Source of the DNA: Albimonas pacifica
Lineage (GTDB): Bacteria > Pseudomonadota > Alphaproteobacteria > Rhodobacterales > Rhodobacteraceae
Assembly: GCF_900113695.1 (NCBI RefSeq)
Contig: NZ_FOQH01000003.1
Coordinates: forward strand, 62,001-126,000
Direction: 5' to 3'
Length of the DNA: 64,000 nucleotides
Each line of letters begins with the position of its first letter. Within the stretch, counting starts at the first letter, position 1. The position numbers were made by a program, and so were the translations under genes. The notes beneath the pieces were generated by a model. That model did no database searches. It was given only the letters and a program-made list of their open reading frames with translations, and was not told the DNA's origin. Positions 50,768 through 60,917 of this stretch are shown piece by piece.

Positions 50768-51339
50768 GGCGGGTCTCCTCGGTCGTGCGGAAGGGCCCCT
50801 CTCCGGGCGGAGCGGGGACGCCCGGGGGGGCGGGTCCGGCGACAGGCGTAGCGCGCTTCGCGCCGCCGACCAACTCCCGTTTCGGGGGTCCCCGGCGCCG
50901 GGGGCCGATCCCGCCCTGCGCAGTGCGCGGCGGGGGGAGGCCGGGAGGGACGCCGGCCGTGCGCGGAAGCGGGGCCGGCGCGAGGGGACGCGGGCGCCCC
51001 GGCGCGCCCGCTGCGCGGCCGCGACCGCCCCGCCCTGCGTCCCCGCCGACGGCGGCGCGGCGCGGCGGACGGCGGAATCCCGTCGCCGGTCGCGGTCGCG
51101 CGGGGGGGGGTGCGAGGGGCGCTCCGCCCGGGCCCGGCCCCGTCTCGCGCCCGGATTCGGCGGCGCGACGCCCCCGGGCGCGCCGGGGCGGGCGGGTGGG
51201 CGGCGTGCCCGGGGGCGTCGCGACGTCGACGCCCGTCCTCCCGCGGCCGATGCGGGCCCCCGGCGAGCGGGCGCCGGGCGAGGCGGCCCGGAGATCCCGG
51301 GGCCGCAGGGGCCGTCGCGACAGGGAGAGGGCGGGCGCT
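50768..51339. other. GC-rich spacer without a recognised gene
   Basis: 572 bp upstream of the peroxiredoxin gene and beyond the rsmD stop. Its open frames give Arg/Pro-rich peptides with no motif. Contains poly-G and poly-C runs (GGGGGGGG near 51103) and no clear terminator. Confidence 0.5.
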
Positions 51340-51927
51340 TCAGGCCGCGCGCAGGATCCGCAGGGCGCCGGCGCCGTAGCGGCGCTCGTCGAGGATCTCG
51401 AAGCCTTCGGGCGGCGTCACGATCGCCTCGGCCGCCTCTTCCCAGCAGACCAGCGCCCCCGGCGCCAGCCAGCCGCCGTCGCGGGCCGAGGCGAGCGCCG
51501 CCTCGCCCAGACCCTTGCCGTAGGGCGGGTCCAGGAACGCCAGGTCGTAAGCCTCGCCCCGGCAGGGGCCCAGGCGGGTGGCGTCGCGACGGTAGATCTT
51601 GGTGGCGCCGGTCAGGCCCAGGGCTTCGACATTGGTGCGGATCAGCGCCCGCGCGGCGCCCAGGTCGTCGACGAACTGGCAGCGCACGGCGCCCCGGCTC
51701 ATCGCCTCGAGCCCCAGCGCCCCGGCGCCCGCGAAGAGATCCAGCACCCGCATCCCCTGCGGGGGCGCGGGCTCGGCGAAGCCGCCGTGGGCGAGGAGGT
51801 TGAACAGCGATTCCCGCATCCGGTCCGAGGTCGGGCGCAGCCGCGCCTCGCCCCCGTCGTCGGGGATCCCGACCGACGACGGCGCCGCGAGCTTCGCGCC
51901 GCGGAAGCGGCCGCCGACGATCCGCAC
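51340..51927 (-). CDS. rsmD: 16S rRNA (guanine966-N2)-methyltransferase
   Basis: A 195-aa SAM-dependent methyltransferase modifying G966 of 16S rRNA. MRIVGGRFRGAKLAAP is the conserved N-terminus; LRPTSDRMRESLFNLLAHG follows; VLDLFAGAGALGLEAMSRGA (61-80) binds SAM; and FLDPPYGKGLG contains the N-methylase DPPY (133-136). Starts with GTG 51927, 4 bp after the upstream gene's stop, so it is in an operon with the PLP enzyme. Confidence 0.95.
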   Translation of the reverse strand: MRIVGGRFRGAKLAAPSSVGIPDDGGEARLRPTSDRMRESLFNLLAHGGFAEPAPPQGMRVLDLFAGAGALGLEAMSRGAVRCQFVDDLGAARALIRTNVEALGLTGATKIYRRDATRLGPCRGEAYDLAFLDPPYGKGLGEAALASARDGGWLAPGALVCWEEAAEAIVTPPEGFEILDERRYGAGALRILRAA

Positions 51928-51931
51928 GCCC

Positions 51932-53209
51932 TCAGACCTCGCCCGAGGCGAGCGCGTCCAGCGCGTCGATGGCCTGGTCCACCTCCTCGGGGGAGGTGTA
52001 GTGCAGGAAGGAGAGGCGCAGCGCCCCCGCTTCCGGGTCGATTCCCAGCGCCTGGATCAGCCGCCAGGCGTAGAAATGGCCGCCGCCGGCCATGATCCCG
52101 CGGGCGGCGAGCCGCTCGGCCGCCGTCTCGCCGGGCATCTTGCAGGCGAGCGCGATGGTGGGCGCGCGCAGCTCCGGGTCGTCGGGGCCCAGCAGGCGGA
52201 AGGCCGGGGTGTCGGCGATGAACTCCAGCAGCGGCTGGGCGAGCCGCATCTCCCGCGCGCGGATCAGGGTGCGGACCCGGGTGCGGCGGGCGCGGGGGTC
52301 GGGATCGGCCTCGGGGAAATGGTGCAGGTCGAAGGCGTCGAGATACTGCGCCACGCCGGCCACGGCCGCGACCTGGGCATGGTCCGGCCCCGCGGGCGTC
52401 AGCCGCTTGCCGGGCAGCTCGGCGTTGAAGAAATGCCCCTGGTTGGCGAGCGACATCGCGAGCTCCGGCGAGGCGACCATCACGCCCAGGTGCGGGCCGA
52501 AGGTCTTGTAGGCCGAGAACAGGTAGACGTCCGCGCCCAGTTCGCCCACGTCGGGCAGGCCGTGGGGCGCCATGGCGACCCCGTCGACGACGCTGCGCGC
52601 GCCGGCCTCGCGCGCCATGGCGCAGATCTCGGCGGCGGGGTTGATCTCGCCCACGATGTTCGAGCAGTGCGGGAAGGCGACCAGCTTCACGCGGCCGTCG
52701 GCCAGCAGGGGCTTCAGCGCCGCGGGGTCGAGGCGGCCGTCGCCGTCCACCGCCCACTCGCGCACCTCGATCCCGGTCTCGGCGAGCCGGCGCCAGGCGC
52801 CCGAGTTGGCCTCGTGGTCCTGCGAGGTGACCACGATCGCGTCGCCCTCGGCCCAGGTCTCGCGGAAGGCGCGGGAGAGGACGTAGACGTTGAGCGTGGT
52901 CGAGGGGCCGAAATGGATCCAGTCGGCCGGCACGCCCAGCCAGGGGGAGAGGGCCTCGGCGCTCTCGTCCATCTGGGCGCCGGCCTCGCGCGAGGCGGGG
53001 TAGGGCGCATAGGGCTGCACCTTGTGGCGCCGGTAGAACTCGGTCAGCCGGTCCACGGCGTGCAGGCAGGGATAGGACCCGCCCGCGTTCTCGAAAAAGG
53101 CCCAGCCGGTCAGCTTCGGCTCGGTGAAGGCGGGGAACTGGGACCGCACGAAGTCCATGTCGAACACGTCGTCGTCAGCGGAGGTTCCGGGGCGGGTGAA
53201 ACCGAACAT
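51932..53209 (-). CDS. Aminotransferase class V (cysteine desulfurase-like) protein
   Basis: A 425-aa PLP enzyme. WAFFENAGGSYPCLHAVDRL is a typical N-terminus; VVTSQDHEANSGAWRRL gives H132 that stacks on PLP; VDGVAMAPHGLPDVGELGADVYLFSAYKTFGPHLGVM holds D209 and the PLP-binding K235. No catalytic-cysteine loop of the NifS/IscS or SufS type is obvious, so desulfurase activity is uncertain; selenocysteine lyase or a related aminotransferase is possible. ATG 53209; M18 (MDFVRSQFPAF) is an alternative start. It is upstream of rsmD with a 4-bp gap. Confidence 0.85.
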   Translation of the reverse strand: MFGFTRPGTSADDDVFDMDFVRSQFPAFTEPKLTGWAFFENAGGSYPCLHAVDRLTEFYRRHKVQPYAPYPASREAGAQMDESAEALSPWLGVPADWIHFGPSTTLNVYVLSRAFRETWAEGDAIVVTSQDHEANSGAWRRLAETGIEVREWAVDGDGRLDPAALKPLLADGRVKLVAFPHCSNIVGEINPAAEICAMAREAGARSVVDGVAMAPHGLPDVGELGADVYLFSAYKTFGPHLGVMVASPELAMSLANQGHFFNAELPGKRLTPAGPDHAQVAAVAGVAQYLDAFDLHHFPEADPDPRARRTRVRTLIRAREMRLAQPLLEFIADTPAFRLLGPDDPELRAPTIALACKMPGETAAERLAARGIMAGGGHFYAWRLIQALGIDPEAGALRLSFLHYTSPEEVDQAIDALDALASGEV

Positions 53210-53439
53210 CGGCAGTCCTGTGATAGTCGCAGGCCTGAATAGGTATCCGAGCGGGACCGACGGCGCCAGCGTTCACGCAGCGTCCACCAAGACGCGATGA
53301 CGCGGCGCCGCATAATGGAACGGATTTCCGCGGAAACGCCCCAGTTGACGACACTTGAAGACCCGGCGCGATACGATCCATCGCGCAGGGCGATGCGGCG
53401 CCCGGCGCGGGCGCCTGCGCCGCCGCCCCGGGACGGGGT

Positions 53440-54273
53440 CTAGGCGACGCCGCGGGCGCCTTCGGCGGCCGTCGCGTCGACCGAGTCGAAGAATCGGGCG
53501 AGCTCGGCCAGCACCTCGCGCCAGTGGCTGACCGGGCTCAGGTGTCCGGCGCCGGGGATGGTGCGCCGCCGCGCGCCGGGGACCGCGCCCTGGATGGCGT
53601 CGAGCACGGCGGAGGCGCGGGCCTCGGTGGTCTCGCCGTCGATCAGCATCACCGGCATCGAGAGGCCGGCGAGGTCGCTCAGCTCGATCTGGCCCGGCGG
53701 GCGGCCCATCACCCAGGCGTTGTCCTCGCGCAGCAGGCGGAAGCAGAGCTTGGCGGCGGCGAAGCGCTCGGGCCCGCCGAACGGGTCGCGGCCCGGCGCG
53801 CCCCACTGGCCGACGAAGGCGCGCATGTCGGCCTCGAGCTCTTCCTCCGAGGCGGGCGGGGCCTGCACCTCGGGCTGGACGTGGGGCGGGTGGAGGAGGT
53901 GGAACAGCACCGGCTCGATCATCGTCAGCGAGGCGGCGAGCTCCGGCCGCTTCCAGGCCACGCGCGAGAGGGTGGCGCCGCCCAGGCTGAGGCCGGCGAG
54001 GTGGATCGGCCGGCCGAAGCGCTCGGCCAGCATGGTGCAGACCTCGGCGGCGAAGAGCTGGGTGGATTCGCCCTCGGGCGGCGGGTCGGAGCGGCCGTGG
54101 GCGGGCAGGTCGGGGGCGACCACGGGGCGGGTCTCGGCCAGGGCGGCGAGAATCGGCTTCCACAGGCCGCTGTGCGCGAGCGAGCAGTGCGCCAGCAGGA
54201 CCGGCGTTCCGGGCTTGTCGAGGCCCTCGGCCCGCCAGGTCACGCGGCGGCCCCTGAACTCGGTCTCCGGCAT
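53440..54273 (-). CDS. Alpha/beta hydrolase
   Basis: A 277-aa hydrolase. [52 protein letters not shown] (nucleophile Ser in G-L-S-L-G-G) and [15 protein letters not shown] (catalytic His). The oxyanion segment has [10 protein letters not shown] in place of the usual HG(F/W)-x-G. ATG 54273 has GGGGAG upstream. Substrate unknown. Confidence 0.83.
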   Translation of the reverse strand: MPETEFRGRRVTWRAEGLDKPGTPVLLAHCSLAHSGLWKPILAALAETRPVVAPDLPAHGRSDPPPEGESTQLFAAEVCTMLAERFGRPIHLAGLSLGGATLSRVAWKRPELAASLTMIEPVLFHLLHPPHVQPEVQAPPASEEELEADMRAFVGQWGAPGRDPFGGPERFAAAKLCFRLLREDNAWVMGRPPGQIELSDLAGLSMPVMLIDGETTEARASAVLDAIQGAVPGARRRTIPGAGHLSPVSHWREVLAELARFFDSVDATAAEGARGVA

Positions 54274-54716
54274 GGTTCGCTCCCCTTAATTCTTCTGGCT
54301 CCCGCCACCATGCCCGGCCGGGCGGGGAAGGCAAGAGGCGCGGGTCCGGCCCGGCGCGGGCGGCCCTCGCGTCCGCTGCGCGTCCGCATCGCCCCGCCCG
54401 GCCGTCCCCCTCGCAGGCCCGGGGCGGGCGGAGGCGCGGGGAGGCGGAGGCGCGGGCAGGCGGGGGCAGCCGGGGGGGAGAGGGGCGGCGACGGCGCCCG
54501 CGGGCGGGGAGGCGCGCGGGCGGGGGCGACGGGGGCGGGCCCGCGCGGGACGGCGCGGCGAAGGCCGGGCGCGGCGCGATGCGGCTGCGGCGACGGGCGC
54601 GGCGGCACGGTCTTTGCAATCCTCGCCCCCGGTGTTACGGGGACCGCAGGCGGCCGCCGCGCCCCGCAGCCCTGCGGCGCGCGCCCGCCGGGGCCAGACG
54701 CCGGCGGAGGGGATCC
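54274..54716. other. GC-rich spacer without a recognised gene, upstream of prs
   Basis: 443 bp with long runs of GGCGGGG and CGGGCGGGG. The bases near 54610-54640 (GGTCTTTGCAATCC) are less GC-rich and could hold the prs promoter. Nothing else seen. Confidence 0.5.
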
Positions 54717-55733
<1,017 letters not shown>

Positions 55734-55756
55734 CGGCCCTCCCCCGGGACGACCTC

Positions 55757-55779
55757 GCGGCCGGCGTTTCGCCGGCCGC
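55757..55779 (+). terminator. Hairpin after prs
   Basis: GCGGCCGGCG (55757-55766) pairs with CGCCGGCCGC (55770-55779) around TTT; followed by TTGCGTTTCGG, a weak U-run. It lies between convergent prs and the MFS gene and could serve both. Confidence 0.6.
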
Positions 55780-55799
55780 TTGCGTTTCGGGAGGCGGGC

Positions 55800-57071
55800 T
55801 CAGCCGGCGGGCGTCGTCTCGGGCGGGGCGGCCTTGCCGCCGGAGCGGTCGCGCGACAGCGCCACGATCGCCAGCGCCGCCAGCGCCAGCGCCGCCGAGA
55901 GGGCGAAGGGCGCGCCGGGGGCGCGCAGGCTGGCGCCGGGGCGGGCGAAGACCTCGAAGATCGCGGTGAAGACCGGCGGGGCGAGGGCCGCGGTCAGGCC
56001 CTGCAGGCTCGCCAGCACGCCCTGCAGGCGGCCCTGGCGGTCCTCGGCGACGCGGGCGCTCATCATCGCGGCCATGGCCATGGGGGCGAGGTCGCCCACC
56101 GCCACCAGCGGCAGGATCGCGAAGATCACCCACACGGCCGGGCCGAAGGCGTAGATCCCCAGGGTCAGCGCGCTGAAGCCGAGGCCCATCAGCACCGTGT
56201 TGCGCAGCCCGATGCGGGCCGAGGTCCAGCCCAGGCCGAAAGCCTGCGCGGCGCCCATGAACAGGCCGAAGGCGGCCAGCGACAGGCCCACCCCGGCGGC
56301 GGTCCAGCCGTGCAGCTCGATCAGGTAGAAGGCCCAGATCGCCGGGTAGACGTTGAAGGCGAACATGAACACCGCGGTCGCGGCCAGCAGCGCGCCGATG
56401 CCGGGCAGGCGGGCGGCCTCGGCCAGCGCCGGGAACGGGTTGGCGCCGCGCCAGGAGAAGGCGCGGCGGCGGTCCTTCGGCAGCGACTCGGGCAGCCAGA
56501 TCAGGCCGGCGACGGCGGCGGCGGCGCACAGGCCGGCGGCCGCCAGGAACGGCGCCCGCGGCCCCAGCGTCGCCAGCAGGCCCCCCAGCGCGGGCCCCGC
56601 CACGAAGCCCACGCCGAAGCCGCCCCCGATCCAGCCGAAGGCGGCGGCGCGCTTCTCGGGCGGGGTGACGTCGGCGACATAGGCCGCGGCGGTCGAGTGG
56701 GTGGCGCCGGCCATCCCCGCCACCGCGCGGGCCAGGATCAGCAGCCACAGGCTCTGCGCCGCCGCGGCGATCAGGTAGTCCAGCGCCAGCGTCGCCAGCG
56801 CCGCGATCAGCACCGGGCGGCGGCCGAAGCGGTCCGAGAGATCCCCCAGCAGCGGCCCGCACAGGAACATCGCCGCCGCATAGGCGAAGACCATCCAGCC
56901 GCCCCAGGGCGCGGCCGCCGCCGGGCCCAGGCCCGAGATCTCGTGCAGCAGCTCCGGGATCACCGGCATGGCGAGGCCGATGCCCATCGCGTCCACCGCC
57001 ACCACCCCGACGGCGAAGGCGATCCCCCGGCGGGGGGCGGCGGCGGAGGCGGGCGGGAGAGCGGCGCTCAT
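55800..57071 (-). CDS. MFS efflux transporter, TetA-like (TCR) group
   Basis: A 423-aa inner-membrane protein with about 12 helices. GPLLGDLSDRFGRRPVLIAAL in the loop between helices 2 and 3 is MFS motif A (G-x3-D-x-F/x-G-R-R-P-V); MAGATHSTAAAYVADVTPPEKRAAAFG and GFGVGFVAGPALGGLLA are the TetA-type segments (motif C). ATG 57071. Such proteins export drugs or metabolites by proton antiport; tetracycline resistance is not implied. No regulator gene is adjacent. Confidence 0.85.
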   Translation of the reverse strand: MSAALPPASAAAPRRGIAFAVGVVAVDAMGIGLAMPVIPELLHEISGLGPAAAAPWGGWMVFAYAAAMFLCGPLLGDLSDRFGRRPVLIAALATLALDYLIAAAAQSLWLLILARAVAGMAGATHSTAAAYVADVTPPEKRAAAFGWIGGGFGVGFVAGPALGGLLATLGPRAPFLAAAGLCAAAAVAGLIWLPESLPKDRRRAFSWRGANPFPALAEAARLPGIGALLAATAVFMFAFNVYPAIWAFYLIELHGWTAAGVGLSLAAFGLFMGAAQAFGLGWTSARIGLRNTVLMGLGFSALTLGIYAFGPAVWVIFAILPLVAVGDLAPMAMAAMMSARVAEDRQGRLQGVLASLQGLTAALAPPVFTAIFEVFARPGASLRAPGAPFALSAALALAALAIVALSRDRSGGKAAPPETTPAG

Positions 57072-57378
57072 CGGGATCGGACCGGCGCAGGCGACGCCGT
57101 CCCCGGGCGGAGGCGGCGAAGGACGGGACGGGGCGCGCAGCCCCTCGGGACGGACGCGCGGGCGGAAGGCCGCGCGGGCGGCGCAGGCGGGACGGGAACG
57201 GCCCGGGCGCGCAGGCCCGGCCGGCGCGCCCGCGGGCGCGGGCCGCGCGCACCCTAGCCGGCGGCGCCCGCGCGGCAATCGCCGGCGGCGGCTCGGGCGG
57301 TCCGGGACGGGCGAGGGTGGGATTTGGGCAACGCCGGCGCCCGTCCCCGGCGGGGACCGCGGCCGGGGCGCGCGCCGG

Positions 57379-57410
57379 AAAAAAAGCCCCGCCCGGGGAG
57401 CGGGCGGGGC
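57379..57410 (-). terminator. Rho-independent terminator of the RTX gene
   Basis: On the minus strand GCCCCGCCC and GGGCGGGGC (57402-57410 and 57386-57394) pair around GCTCCCC and are followed by seven T (57385-57379). It lies 59 bp beyond the RTX stop codon. Confidence 0.88.
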
Positions 57411-57468
57411 CGTCGTCGCCGTCCCGCCGGTGGGGGGACGCAGCGGGCCGGCGACGATGCGCTTGGGC

Positions 57469-58203
57469 TCAGAGCAGAACGTCGTCCGTGGCCAGGTCGC
57501 TCTTCTGCATGTCGAGCAGCGTCAGGGTGTCGTCGCCGAAGGTCAGCACCATGTCGTCGCCGACGTTGTCGGCATGCTGCTTGACCTCGCGCAGGCTGCG
57601 CAGGTCGAAGCTGCGGAGGTCGAGCACGTCGCCCTCGAGCCCGTCGAAGTCGCGCACGACGTCGTCGCCGGTGCGGAACTGGAACAGGTCGGCGCCGCCG
57701 CCGCCCTTCATCATGTCGTCGCCCGAGCCGGCCTTGAGCCAGTCGTCGCCGCCGCCGCCGAGCAGCTTGTCGTCGCCCTTGCCGCCGACCAGCTTGTCGT
57801 CGTCGGCGCCGCCGCGCATCTTGTCGCGGCCGACCGCGCCCTTGAGCAGGTCCTCGCCGTCGTGGCCGATCATGAAGTCGCGGCCCCTGCCGCCGTTCAT
57901 CACGTCGCCGCCGCCGCCGCCGTAGAGCTCGTCGAAGCCGAAGCCGCCGAACAGGCGGTCGTCCTCGCCGCCGCCGTAGAGCACGTCGGCGCCGCCGCCG
58001 CCGATGATCACGTCCTCTTCGCCGCCGCCGTAGATCAGGTCGTCGCCGGCCTGGCCTTCGAGAAGGTCCTCGCCGTCGGCGCCGTAGACGGTGTCGTCGC
58101 CCCGGCGGGCGCTGATGTAATCGTCGCCCTCCAGGCCGAAGATCTCCTCGCTGGCGGCCGTGCCCTTGATGCGGTCGTCGCCGTCGTCGCCTCGAATGGC
58201 CAT
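57469..58203 (-). CDS. RTX-type calcium-binding protein
   Basis: A 244-aa protein with no signal peptide. Residues about 5-185 are repeats of the GGxGxDxUx type (for example GGGGADVLYGGGEDDRLFGG, GLEGDDYISARRGDDTVYGA, GGKGDDKLLGGGGDDWL). The C-terminal 60 residues (LFQFRTGDDVVRDFDG, DVLDLRSFDLR, VLTFGDDTLTLLDMQ) resemble the closing module of type I secretion substrates. Ca2+ binding with secretion by an ABC/MFP/TolC apparatus is expected. No secretion genes are adjacent. No N-terminal functional domain is present. ATG 58203 has AAGGAGA. Confidence 0.9.
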   Translation of the reverse strand: MAIRGDDGDDRIKGTAASEEIFGLEGDDYISARRGDDTVYGADGEDLLEGQAGDDLIYGGGEEDVIIGGGGADVLYGGGEDDRLFGGFGFDELYGGGGGDVMNGGRGRDFMIGHDGEDLLKGAVGRDKMRGGADDDKLVGGKGDDKLLGGGGDDWLKAGSGDDMMKGGGGADLFQFRTGDDVVRDFDGLEGDVLDLRSFDLRSLREVKQHADNVGDDMVLTFGDDTLTLLDMQKSDLATDDVLL

Positions 58204-58865
58204 GGTGGTCTCCTTCCGTCTGTCAGTCGTTCTGTCTGTCGTTCTTCGGCGCCGGGTGAGCGTCGCCGGTGGACCCATGAGCTAGGGGCCCCGCCGCGCC
58301 GGCGCCAGCGGCGGAGGCGCCGGCAGAGAGAATGAATTTCCATTTAAAATCAGGAGGATGTTAGCCACGATCATGCCATGATCGAGGCCGAATGGAGGCG
58401 CCCTCGGCCCCCGTCTCGCCCCCCTCCGCGCTCCCGCACGGCCCCGCGCGCACGCGCCCGCCGACCGCCGCGCCGAGTCTCCCCGTCCGGCCAGCCGCTT
58501 CGCCTGCGCGCACGTCCGCGGGGGTCGGGCGCGGGGCCCTCGGGCGGACCTGCCCCAATCGCCCCGATCGCCGGTCATTTGCGGCGGCGTCGGGGCTCGC
58601 GTGCTGCGCGGAGGGCGGGCGAGGGGCCCGGCGGGGGCGGCGCGGGGCACGGGTCTTTCTTCAGGGTGGAAACCGGCGCCACGTCCGGAGGACGCGAGCG
58701 GCGCCCGGGAGGCGCGGCCGGGGCGCATCTCCCCGCGCGGCTTGCCGCGGCCCGCGATTCGGGGTAGAGGCACGCGCTCTACCGCATGGGCGCGCCGCCG
58801 AGTTCCGGGCCGCTCGCGGTTCCCGGATCAGGAAAGCCCCGGCGCGACCGGGGGAGAGACGCGCC
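58204..58865. promoter_or_regulatory. Divergent RTX-rpmE spacer with an AT-rich island and palindrome
   Basis: 662 bp. An AT-rich island at 58330-58385 contrasts with GC-rich flanks and contains a perfect palindrome CGATCATG-C-CATGATCG (58368-58384), an operator candidate for the RTX promoter, plus TTTAAAAT (58343-58350) that could form part of a -10 region on the minus strand. The rest, 58390-58865, has no gene; its end bears GGGGGAGAGAC before rpmE. Confidence 0.5.
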
Positions 58866-59087
58866 ATGAAGAACGACATCCATCCCGAGTACCACACCAT
58901 CGAGGTCAAGCTCGTCGACGGTTCGACCGTGCAGATGCGCTCCACCTGGGGCGCGGAGGGCGCGACGCTGACCCTCGACGTCGACCCCTCGGTGCACCCC
59001 GCCTGGACGGGCGGCGGCGCGCGCCTGATGGACACCGGCGGCCGCGTGACGAAGTTCAAGAAGAAGTTCGCCGGCCTCGACTTCTGA
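58866..59087 (+). CDS. rpmE: 50S ribosomal protein L31, cysteine-free type
   Basis: A 73-aa protein: [20 protein letters not shown] and [27 protein letters not shown], ending [17 protein letters not shown]. The zinc-binding CxxC pairs of the E. coli protein are replaced by non-cysteine residues (LVDG and DVDP positions), the C-minus form normal in alphaproteobacteria. ATG 58866 follows GGGGGAG. Monocistronic by spacing; mipZ follows 424 bp later. Confidence 0.96.
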   Translation: MKNDIHPEYHTIEVKLVDGSTVQMRSTWGAEGATLTLDVDPSVHPAWTGGGARLMDTGGRVTKFKKKFAGLDF

Positions 59088-59511
59088 TCCCGCCGGCCGG
59101 GCGCCCGCCCGGCTCCGCGGTCGATCCGACCCCTTGCGCGGCGCGCTCCCCCCGGAGCGCGCCGTTCGCTTTGGCGCGGCCCCCTTCGCCTCAGGGACGG
59201 GCCGGACGCCCGCGCCCCGTCCGGCCGGCCCGGCCCGCCGCCCCCCGACGCCGCCCCCCGCCGCCGGCGCCCTCGGCTGGCCTGCGCCGCGGACGGGCGG
59301 CCTGCCGCGGGCGGGGCGCGTCGCGCAGCGCCTCCCCGACCCGCGGCCTGGCGACGCGGCGGCGCCCGGGGCGCCGTCCCGGGCCGCATTCCCGCCCGCC
59401 GCGCGTTGCCACCGCGCCCGGCACGCGCGATCATGGATCCCGCGAAGCGGCCCCACGAAGCGGCCGCCGCGGGCCCGCGGGGGGCGCAGAGGCAGGCAGG
59501 AGCGCGGGCGC
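59088..59511. other. GC-rich spacer between rpmE and mipZ, no gene
   Basis: 424 bp, very GC-rich, no motif seen on either strand. Its last part has AGGAGCG, the mipZ ribosome-binding site. Confidence 0.5.
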
Positions 59512-60318
59512 GTGGCTCATGTGATCGTGACCGGAAACGAGAAGGGCGGCTCGGGCAAGTCCACGACCGCCATGCACCTGTTCGCGGCCATCGCCCGGCA
59601 GGGCTTCCGCGTCGGCGCGATGGACCTCGACCTCCGCCAGACCACCTTCTTCCGCTATCTCGAGAACCGCGAGGCCTTCGCCCGCCGCACCGGCCAGGAC
59701 CTGTCGCTGCCCGAGCGCATCGGCCTGCAGCCCTCGACGCTGCGCGACCGGGTCGAGGCGGAGGCGGAGGAGGAGCGCTGGTTCACGCAGGCGATCGCGA
59801 CGCTCGACGCGTCGTGCGAGTTCATCCTGATCGACTGCCCCGGCGCCGACAGCTTCTACAGCCAGATGGCCCACGCCTCGGCCGACACGCTGATCACGCC
59901 GATCAACGACAGCCTGGTGGATTTCGACCTGCTGGCGCGCATGGACCCGGAGACGGGCAGGGTGCTGGGGCCCTCGATCTACTCCGAGATGGTCTGGCAG
60001 GCGCGGCGGCTGCGGGCGGGGGCGGGGCTGAAGCCTGTCGACTGGGTGGTGCTGCGCAACCGCATGTCCCACATCGACGCGCGCAACAAGCGCAAGGTCG
60101 GCGACGCGCTGGAGCACCTGGCCCGCCGCATCGGCTACCGCCTGGTGCCCGGCTTCTCCGAGCGGGTGATCTTCCGCGAGATGTTCCTCAACGGGCTGAC
60201 GCTGCTGGACCTGCGCGACCAGGGCTTCGCCTTCTCGATGAGCCACGTGGCCGCCCGGCAGGAGATCCGCGACCTGGTCCGGGCCCTGAATCTGCCGGGC
60301 ATGGCCGAGGCCGCCTGA
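59512..60318 (+). CDS. mipZ: Division-plane positioning ATPase MipZ
   Basis: A 268-aa ParA-family ATPase that forms a polar gradient and keeps FtsZ at mid-cell. It begins AHVIVTGNEKGGSGKSTTAM: the deviant Walker A K11-G-G-S-G-K16-S; VGAMDLDLRQTTFFRYLENRE follows, then LPERIGLQPS, FILIDCPGADSFYSQMAHASAD and LVDFDLLARMDPETG, which are specific for MipZ. The start is GTG 59512 with CAGGAGCG upstream; no closer ATG exists. Expected to work with ParB, not in this window. Length is near the usual 270-300 aa. Confidence 0.95.
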   Translation: MAHVIVTGNEKGGSGKSTTAMHLFAAIARQGFRVGAMDLDLRQTTFFRYLENREAFARRTGQDLSLPERIGLQPSTLRDRVEAEAEEERWFTQAIATLDASCEFILIDCPGADSFYSQMAHASADTLITPINDSLVDFDLLARMDPETGRVLGPSIYSEMVWQARRLRAGAGLKPVDWVVLRNRMSHIDARNKRKVGDALEHLARRIGYRLVPGFSERVIFREMFLNGLTLLDLRDQGFAFSMSHVAARQEIRDLVRALNLPGMAEAA

Positions 60319-60917
60319 GCCGCCGACCCCCGCTCCCGACCGTCCGATGCTCCGCCCCCGAGCCGCGGCGGCGCCGCGCCACGCACGCGCTCGGGGCCCA
60401 TGTCCGGCCCGCGGCGCGGCGGCGGGCGTCGCCGCCGCGTGGCGGGCGGGCGCCCGGAACTGCGGCCCGCGCGCAGGCGCCGACGGCGCCGCCGCGCGAC
60501 GCGGGCGCCCTGGGGCGGGCGTCCGGCTCGCGGCGGCAGGGCCGGTCGGGCGCCGGGCCGCGGGCATGGGGCGGCGGCAGGATCCGGGAGAGACCGGGGA
60601 GGCGCGGGGGGGCAGGCGGCGGAGGCCGTGGCCGCGGAGGGCGTGCAGGGCGGAGACCGGGACGAATGGGGCGCAGGCTGGCGGGCGCGGTCAGGCCGGC
60701 CGCGCGGGCCGGCAGGCGCGGCCCAGGCCGGCAGGCGCGGTCCAGGCCGGCAGGCGATCCGCAGGCAGGCGGCCGGGGCGCAGGCGGCCGGGGCGCAGGG
60801 GGCCGTGGAACGAAAACGGGCCCGGGCGTGTCGCCCGGGCCCGTTCACCCCTCTTGCGTCGGTCGGGCGCCCCTTGGGGAAGGGGCGGCCGGCGGCGCCT
60901 GACGGGACCACGGAGGC
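60319..60917. repeat. GC-rich spacer with short tandem repeats and a terminator
   Basis: 599 bp without a gene. At 60705-60750 three units of about 18 bp (CAGGCCGGCAGGCGCGGT-like) are repeated, followed by about three 15-bp units of GGCGGCCGGGGCGCA type (60768-60803). At 60815-60845, a 14-bp perfect stem AACGGGCCCGGGCG / CGCCCGGGCCCGTT with loop TGT and four A upstream (U on the minus strand) is the terminator of the carboxypeptidase gene. Confidence 0.65.

Noticed and set aside
58282-58773. A 163-codon minus-strand open frame with a C-terminal [15 protein letters not shown] segment
   Set aside because: It runs through the AT-rich island; the hydrophobic segment is short and without ribosome-binding site, so a regulatory island is the simpler reading.
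60692-60845. Tandem repeats between mipZ and the carboxypeptidase considered as an origin or attachment site
   Set aside because: No DnaA boxes, tRNA or integrase; the hairpin is a normal terminator and the repeats are short GC-rich slippage products.
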